A stretch of DNA of 64,000 nucleotides from Arcuatula senhousia (lineage: Eukaryota; Mollusca; Bivalvia; Mytilida; Mytilidae): NCBI GenBank assembly GCA_963971305.1, contig OZ020303.1, positions 36,072,106-36,136,105 on the forward strand. The letters are read 5' to 3'. Positions 40,501-49,500 of this stretch are shown here, in pieces. Below the pieces are notes generated by a model. The model did no database searches. It saw only the letters and a list, made by a program, of their open reading frames with translations, and had not been told where the DNA came from. Both the position numbers and the translations under genes were made by a program. Each line of letters opens with the position of its first letter. Position 1 is the stretch's first letter.

Positions 40501-43500
40501 AAATGTTTATTTTTAGACCAATGATTCCACAGCTTTACATCTAGCTGCTGCTGGAGGTCACAAAGAGGTCGTACAAGTTTTACTGGAAGCAGGAGCATCT
40601 GCTGTGGATGAAAATGCTGTATGTATAACTCTGTACCTACAGCACAAATTATTTATGTACAAATCTGTTCCTTTCCATCTAGAAAAATATACTGGTATTT
40701 AGAATTGAAATTTAAATTCATATTCTTGTAAAATTTTCTTTAATTCTTTTTAGTTTGAATTGTTATGCTTCACTTAAGGAAAGGATGAAATAATTTTGTT
40801 TTAGGTGTAGCTAAAAAAATGTATATACCAAAAACTGCATCAAAATTGTATAAAATTAAAAGCCTGTCTCATGCAGTCATTCATCCTCAGCACTTAATTT
40901 TCTCAGGCCCTATTTGCAACAATTATAATTTTGACCTTAAATCTACACTTACAACAAATTAAACAATTGCCATGGAAACTTCTTTGGAAAGACTTTTAGA
41001 TTTGTTGACTTGTGTTGTATGTTTTATAGGATGGAATGACAGCCATTCACTTAGCAGGAAAACATGGTCATGTAAACATACTGGAAACACTGAAAGGACA
41101 TGTGTCTTTAAGGATCAGTAGTAAAAAGGTACAGAAAATAATTCTCAACTAAAAAGTTATTAGTAAAAAAGTCCTTTATTTTAAAGGTTCATGTCCCTCT
41201 TAATGTGAAAATTCTTTTGATTAATGTAGGGGTATTCACAGCAAGCAATAGTGATGGAAAGCTGAAAGTTGGAAAAAAGAGTTTGTGAAAATGAGAAAAA
41301 CATCACATATTTAGAAAATTGTGGATCAATTTCAAATTTACCTTTTTAAGAAATTCTTAAGCTGCTAGTACAGCGGTTGATTATTTTTATTAAATGGATA
41401 GTTGCTTAATAATTCTTTTCAAACATTTTCTGTATAAATCTATTTTCAGACTGGATTATCTGCCCTTCATGTTGCTGCCCACTTTGGCCAGGTGGACTTT
41501 GTGCGTGAGATGCTAACCAAGGTTCCTGCAACAGTGAAGAGCGAGCCCCCCGTGGGCGGAGATACAGGGTTCAAAGAGTTTGGATCTGAGGTACAAATTC
41601 TACATGCATCATATCCTAGATTAGTTCACTAGACGTCTTAGAATTTAAATATTTTTTCTCTTTTGGACAAAAAAGTTTAGGGTATCTACTTCATCTTTTC
41701 TAAGTGGCTGTCTTTAACTTTCCTTGAGGTACTCTGAAGATAATCTGATAAGCATGATAACTTTTGTAATACTTTGTCTGAAAAGACTTTCCTGCTTAGC
41801 ACTGTGTTATCTTTTTTGTAATATTTGTCTTTCTTTGATGAGCAAAACTTTAAATTTAAGGGAAGATCAGAGTTTGGGTGAAAATGGTTAATTATTTTAG
41901 AGCTGAACTAATCTCGGCAACAATTTTTAAATGCCAAATAATAGATAAATAAATAAATAAAGTTTTGCTCTTCCATGTAGTGTCTGTTTTGCTTCATTAA
42001 AACAATTTCTTTCAGAAAAAGTTTGCATTAAAGTGGTTAAATAGTGTGCAGGTAAGGGTTGGTCACATGACTTCTTTCATCACATTTTATAACGATATAT
42101 CTATTTTTAGAAGTTTCACATTATTCACACAATTTCCATCATATTACATAGACAAGCAGAATCACAACATGCTAAGTTTGATTATTTTGGTTTTATTTTT
42201 AGATAATAGAATAGTATAGCATAAAAAAGAGATAATTTATATGTTTAACTCGTAGGCTTAGAACAATCTATAGATTTAAGAAATGATTTTGAGTAAAATT
42301 TGCTTATACATTATCCAAATTATCTAGTATGCCTTGCTTGTGTAGATGTGCTATAGAGAGACTTTTTCGTGGTGTATATTATAGTGTTTTTGCAATGCAT
42401 TTGTTATGTCGCCTGTGACGTGTTGCAAAGCAACATATGGGAGTCACTTTGACACTATCTGTCGTCCTGCATCCTGCGGCATTACATTTGTACAAAAATT
42501 TCTGTCGCAGTTTCCCAAGTAACTACATGTCACCTCCTCATGATATTTTGCATGTATCTTCTTCTTATAGTACTGTATGGTGAAAAGCCATTTTATACCC
42601 ATAACTCATCTTCTTCCTGTTTACCAAATGTTGATACAGGTGACATATGTCTATATGCATGATGAAATATAGGTCTACCTTTTGCCAAAGGACTAAAAAC
42701 ATAAAGTCATATTACATGTATAATAACACTAAATAATACATTTCTACTTCCTCTGCTGAAGTGAGGGGTCCAGAAGTTGCTAGTTTGGTGGTCACACTTA
42801 TTAGACACAATTATTACCAATGTAATGTTTCTAAAATTTTCAAATTGTTTAAATTCAAAATCTTTTAATACATAGTTGATATACTTTGTGCTTGATCTTG
42901 CTTCCCTTTTTGGCAAATTTCAATGAGTGAAAAATTCAGGTTATAAATGGTGAATGTGGAAACATTTTTTTTTTATTACCTAATTTTTTTATGTGTGCCA
43001 TGCATGTTACTAAATAATATCTAATGATGTGTTATGATTTTTTTTAATCAAAGGCATACTTGCTATCTACATCTTAATCAAACAATTTTAGATGAGGAAT
43101 TTTATTGAACTACCAGTATATCTTTTATTTTACAGTCAGGATTGACCCCTTTGCACTTGGCTGCCCAGTCAGGACATGAAGGCTTAGTGAGACTATTGTT
43201 GAACTCTCCAGGAGTCCAGGCAGACGTATCAACTAATGCCCAGGTTATTATATGCATGATTTGAACACTGATATACTGTGGTTTCATTATTATTCGTGGG
43301 GTTTCAATTTTCGTGGTTTTTGTGGGTGGCCTTTACCCACGAAAATTGATGCCCCATGAAACATTGATTTGTATGCTGCAGTCTTCAAAACCACAAATTT
43401 AAGAATCCACAAACTGATGCTTTATCATCAAACCATGAAAATTGATACCCACGAAAACAAATAAATCCACAGTTATTTGGCAGAGGAGGTTGGACACTTT

Positions 43501-46500
43501 GCACACGGCACGCATATATCTTGTATATTATCGATTGCGTGGCCTATAGACAATCAGTCTAACAGTGGTTATCGACGGGGTCAACATCAAACCGCACGTG
43601 TATTCGACCGCTGGTCACTAATAAATTGAATTAACATGTAAATGTAAAGATTAACAGCAAAGGGCTGCAAACCCCTTCGAAAATTTTATATATAAATATT
43701 ATTTATATATATTTTTTTTGGTGTCACATGTTAAGACTAAGATCATGTTTATGAAGCAAATCAATTCCATGTTTTTATCAAATAAATGTCTTTATAAAGT
43801 AAATAAATTAAATGATTTCCTAGATTATTCATATGTTAAACAAATTGTCATAATCGAAGTTCTTTACATCTTTCGGACCAATATATACTAATGTGTACTT
43901 ATACAGGTCTACAATACTCTAATTCCTTGAGGTCTATAACTGAAATCACTGAGCCTGCACGTAATAATTTTACAAACTTTCCGCCCTACACCCTTTAAAA
44001 TAATTTTTCCATCTATCTTTAAAAATACATTTTTTTTAAACGTAAACATTCCTTATAATATTCTTTTAAATGAACTTTTCTGTTTATTTATTTATTTATT
44101 GGAGATATAGGAAATCCGTGTTTCTGGAAGAATTCAAAAATGTTTGATTTAAATATGCAAATTAGTAGAAAATTGGCAATGTTTGTTGGTTAGATACGGA
44201 CAAAATAATGGGGCGCTATGGGGCGCTGACAGAATTTAAAATGTCCAATATATAAAGATTCCATGTCTGAAAAATCAGCTATGGAACTCAAAGGGTTTTC
44301 TCAGAATTTAACGTTAAAGATGACATGTAAAATCTAAAAACTACATTTTCAAAAAATGTGTATTTGTTAATGAATTAATTAATTGACAGATATCCTATAT
44401 CTGAGTTTTAAAGTTGTATATTACGAAAGCTGGATGTTGGTTCTGACGATATACAAAAACCTGGACACCTGGGTTTAATTAGAAGTAAAATAATTTTGTT
44501 ACAAAAACGCTGAATTAAGGGTCGTAAATCAAATTTAAAATGCTGATAGACGATGTGAATTTGACCACGTGACCTTTGCACACGGCCTTAAGCTGTCGTC
44601 CCTCCTCTGGTTATTTGGATAAATTCTAGATGCATAATCAATTCAAGTGTCACATTTTGCAATGCAGCTAATAAAATCACAGAAAACTGCATATCTAAAT
44701 AATGCTATGCATGACCCAAATTTACTACAAACATGACAATACATTGAGATATATATTAAAAAACATCTACAATGAAGCACAGATTGGTGTGTTGACAGAA
44801 ATCACACAATTAGACTGATCATAATATGTTCTGCCAGCATTGCCAACTATTATGGTAGATTTAAGATTTATGGCTTAATCTGAATGTTACTATAGCAGAT
44901 CTATATACTTTGTTCAAATTCTTAATCTTGCGATCTTACCTCAAATTTTTACCAAGAAATCATTAGGGATTTTTGCAACAAGATGAGCTTGAAATGTGTA
45001 TACATATGGCACAGTAAAAAGTTTTGAAGATTTAATAAGTTTTACGCATTAGTACAATGTATTTGTTTTGCAAAACAAGATAATGTTTAACACATATTCT
45101 CAGGGTGCCATACCACTTCACCTGGCGGCACAGGGTGGCCACACCTCTGTTGTAAGTCTCCTGCTGAGTAAATCCACCAGCCAGTTACAGCTCAAAGATA
45201 AAAGAGGGAGAACTGCTTTACATCTGGCTGCAGCTAACGGCCACATAGCCATGGTGGCACTACTGCTGGGTCAGGGAGCAGATATTAACGCTTGTGATAA
45301 AAATGGATGGACTTCTCTACATTTTTCGGCCAAGGCTGGTTACCTGAATGTTGTCAAGCTACTGGTCGAGAGTGGTGCTTCACCAAAGTTCGAGACAAAG
45401 GAGGGAAAAGTGCCGATTTGTCATGCTGCTGCTATGAACCACTCGGAAGTCCTCAGCTATCTGTTGAGGAAAGATCATAATACACATCACCTGATGGAAG
45501 ATAAGAAGGTATGAGCTGTTTCATAACTAAATGAAGAGGAGGTCAGGAGGCATTTTTTTCACTACCCAACCTGACCCATTTAATTTGATATTTCCCTATT
45601 GCTTCTACACAAAATTCATCTTTGAGACCCACTACCCATAAGTTATCAAAAGAAGTTTTTCCTGACCCTTATTCACATATAAATCTTGAACAGACCTCAC
45701 AAAAGGGCATTGCAGTGTGTCAATAAAAATAGCTGTGAAAGTTTTATTGAATGTGTGTTAAAAATGCTAATTTTTAGGGTTGACTTATTCATTAAATAAA
45801 AAAATATGTAGAAAGTGAATGATTCCTGGTAGATTGACATCAAAATTTGAAGTCAGGGACACCCTAGAAATTAAGAATTTGATAACCATTACTTTTTCAC
45901 ATATCATAAAAAGAACAAATCTCAATATTTCTGTAGTTCTGTACATAATGTTTTATAGAATAAAGCAAATGTGTACCAAATGGGCAACAAATATCCTTTA
46001 TCCGAAAAGACAAGGACAAAATCAATAGACATAAAAAAGTTTGAATTCTTATGATGAAGCTCTTTACATAACACATAAACCAAATTCCAACAAAGTTATA
46101 CACAACAACATGGAAATTATATATATTAGATGTTTTCCATCTTTAAAAGACTTATCAGAGATGCTTTAACCAAACGATGTATTGCCAATGTAAGTAAGTA
46201 TATTAAGAGCACATTATTAGAACCATAAGTATCAAACTGGGTGCCAGTAAAGACTTAAGATGAAACCTAAACTTTGAGAAGAATAATCTTAGAATTTACT
46301 GTAAATGTAATAATTTTATGGTGTACTGATTTTTGCTATATTCAAGGTAAATGAATATCTTGGGAAAAAAGTACAAGAAAATGTGCAATTATTATATGTA
46401 AATCAAAGTACTGGAAATTATGGATTGAATGTGCAAAAAGAAAGCAACCACCAAAATTAAAATGAAATCAATATACAAATACAAAACAGGTATAGAGTTA

Positions 46501-49500
46501 ATATGGTTATGCATATTTCCAGAAGTAACCACTAACCTCTCATCAGAAGCATTTGAATCAAAACATTGAAAGATAAAAAACCCAAAGTATTGAACAAAGA
46601 GACACAAAAAACAATTGAGCTGTTGTCAGAGTTACTAAGTGCAAAGATAGAGTAACAAAACATTGAATATCAATTATTTTTGGTCAGTTATAATATAAAT
46701 GTTTCTTTTTTATTTCAGTTTGTTTTTGATCTTATGGTTTGTGGTAAGCTAACAAAGAATAAATGTTTAGAGGAGTTTATCTTGCTTTCGCCTGCTCCTG
46801 TAGAAACTGCTGCCAAAATGTCAAGTAGCTTCCGTCTGCTAGCAATCAAAGAGAAAGAAAGGTCACGTGACTTATCTGTTGCAGGAGTTTATTGTGAAAA
46901 TATGGCAACTGAATTGACAGCCATTGCTGCAAGTGCAAACAGTGCAGGTCAGATTCTGAAATCAGTGGATAGTCACGGAACTCCATTTCTAGATGTGTTG
47001 ATTGAGCATGAGCAAAAGGAAGTTGTTTCCCATCCATCTGTACAGAAATATCTATCAGATGTTTGGATGGGAAATTTGAAATGGGCGACATGGAAGATAA
47101 TCATGTTGTTTATAGTGTTTTTCTTCGTACCAATAGTATGGATAATTGTGTCGCTACCACTGAGACAAAAATATAATAAAGTACCGATAATCAAATTCAT
47201 GGCATACCTTGTGTCTCATCTCTACTTGATGATTTTATTCTCATTAACTGTTGTGTTTCCATTGACACCAATCTACCAATCAGGATCATTGATACCACAC
47301 TGGTATGAATGGCTTCTATTGGCATGGCTTTCAGGACTTCTGGTGTCTGAACTAACCAATCCTGGTGATAGAGGTGGCCTCGGGTGGCTCAAGGTCATTT
47401 CAATAGCTGTTAGTGCGATAGGAATATTTCTCCATGTGATAGCATTCGCTTTTCCATATGATACTAGACTAATATTATTGTACATTAGAAATCAGATTTT
47501 GGCTTGGGCACTACTGATGAGTTTTGTACAGTTACTAGACTTTCTGTCGTTCCATCATCTGTTTGGACCATGGGCCATCATTATCAGGGACCTGTTAAAG
47601 GATCTAACAAGATTTCTTGTTATATTGTTGATATTCATGCTAGGCTTCACATTACATTTATCGGCAATCTATCAACCTGTATATCCACCCAAAGAACCTG
47701 ACCCATCCCTTGGCATAGGGGTAGGTAATGGGGAGCCAGAGTCATACATGTCCCCCATCGATACCTTTGAACTGTTATTCTTCTCTCTGTTTGGACTAGT
47801 GGACCCTGATGGACTACCTACAATCTATCGTAATCCGGCATGGGTCCTGGTTCTTGTCAAGATCGTGTTTGGTACCTACATGATGATCACTTTGATCGTA
47901 CTCATCAATCTATTAATAGCCATGATGTCAGATACCTACCAGAGAATTCAGCAACAGTCAGACACAGAATGGAAGTTTGGTCGAGCCAAGCTGATCAGAA
48001 ACATGAACAAGACGTCTGCGACTCCAGCACCTTTAAATTTATTTACTAAGATATTTACTTATGGTAGAATGGCATGTAAATACAAAGGTATGTGTGAAGA
48101 CATGATTTTTTTCACAATTGTAAAATTAAATTATCCTTATATTTAAATTTCTCCTGTTAGATAGGGATCAATATTCATAATTCACATGTAATAGTCAGTT
48201 TCATTTCAAAACTTTTTACTATTATTTTTAGCAACTCCATAAAATAACCAAAAAGTAAGAAAGGGGCATTCTAATATAAAATATAAAAAAAACAAGGACA
48301 ACCCCAGTAGACATTGAAGAAAACATAGCATAAACATAAACACATCCAACATGTCCAAACAGCTACTAGCAAACAAAATATAATAAAAAATAGAGTGAAG
48401 TCAAGTGCTCTGGAAGGGTCAGTATTTTCTACTGGCACTCTCTACATTACCAGTGGTTTGTTTTGGATAGGGTTTAATAATTGGTTTACAGCTCTATTCT
48501 GTTGTACTGCATGGTATGTAAACTATATTTTGGCCAGATTTCACAGAGTGAAAATGCAGATTATAAAATGGAGAATGCCAGGTAGCATGCTGCCGGGGAA
48601 GGAAATTTCCTAACTTTCCTCAGCAACTGATTGTCACAGCCACTTGATATTTGGTATACAGCATCAAGGTGGTGTCCCATAATGTGGGATTTGATTTTTT
48701 TTGTCGCTCACCTTATTCCTGTTTAATATAGAAATCCAGCCATTTTGGACTTGGACATCTTGTTTTCATTTTCCTTGCAATTTTTCTATTTTCTGTCTTC
48801 TGAATTAATATGTGCAAGCATTAGTCTCTTTTGTTGGCAGACTGCTACCATGTAGCTGAAACATGATATGTGTAATATTTCATGTATAATGTTACAGGAA
48901 AACTATGTACAGCTCAGGTACAGGACTACATCAATGATGAGGAAGACAATGACATGTTCTCAGATTCTCGGTCTGTCGATCTGTTAGCACAGAACTCTGT
49001 AGGATGGCTCAGAAATGTGGTCAGAAGGAACACACAAGTAGCTCCTGAAGGTGACACCATTTAATTATAATACTCAAATGCAGACAAAAGTTTTTTGGTG
49101 CTTTCTGTCTGTCTGTCTGTCCACATCTTTTAGATGCAACTAATCATGAACTGAAAGAACTTAAGATGAAGAAATTTGAAATTAAAAAATCCTGAAGAAA
49201 AAAGAAATCAATAGTTCTGACTTACAGTTATCAGTCCTGAAACGAATTATCATTAAAAAGAATTAACTATTGTATAAACAAGTTTTAACTTCATTTAGAT
49301 TGAAAGATTATTGATAAGTTTTAAGTAAGGATTTTTTTAAATTTGCAAACCAAAAAAAAGTGCTTTATTTGTAAGTGAAATAAACCATAAACACAAAAAG
49401 CTCGTTAATGTGAATAAATCAGATAATTGTTATATTTTATGTCTGTTGTAGACGGTTTTCTCCGAGTGACAAACCACCATGGACCCCAGAGAATAGAAGA

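Noticed and set aside
46680..46718. ATG upstream of the membrane-domain exon as a possible start of a short channel
   Set aside because: The 13 codons before FVFDLM cover the pyrimidine tract and acceptor TATTTCAG. The exon joins smoothly to LMEDKK in the previous exon, as in known NOMPC.
47273..47485. Antisense open frames across the membrane-domain exon
   Set aside because: Shadows of a well-supported sense coding exon.
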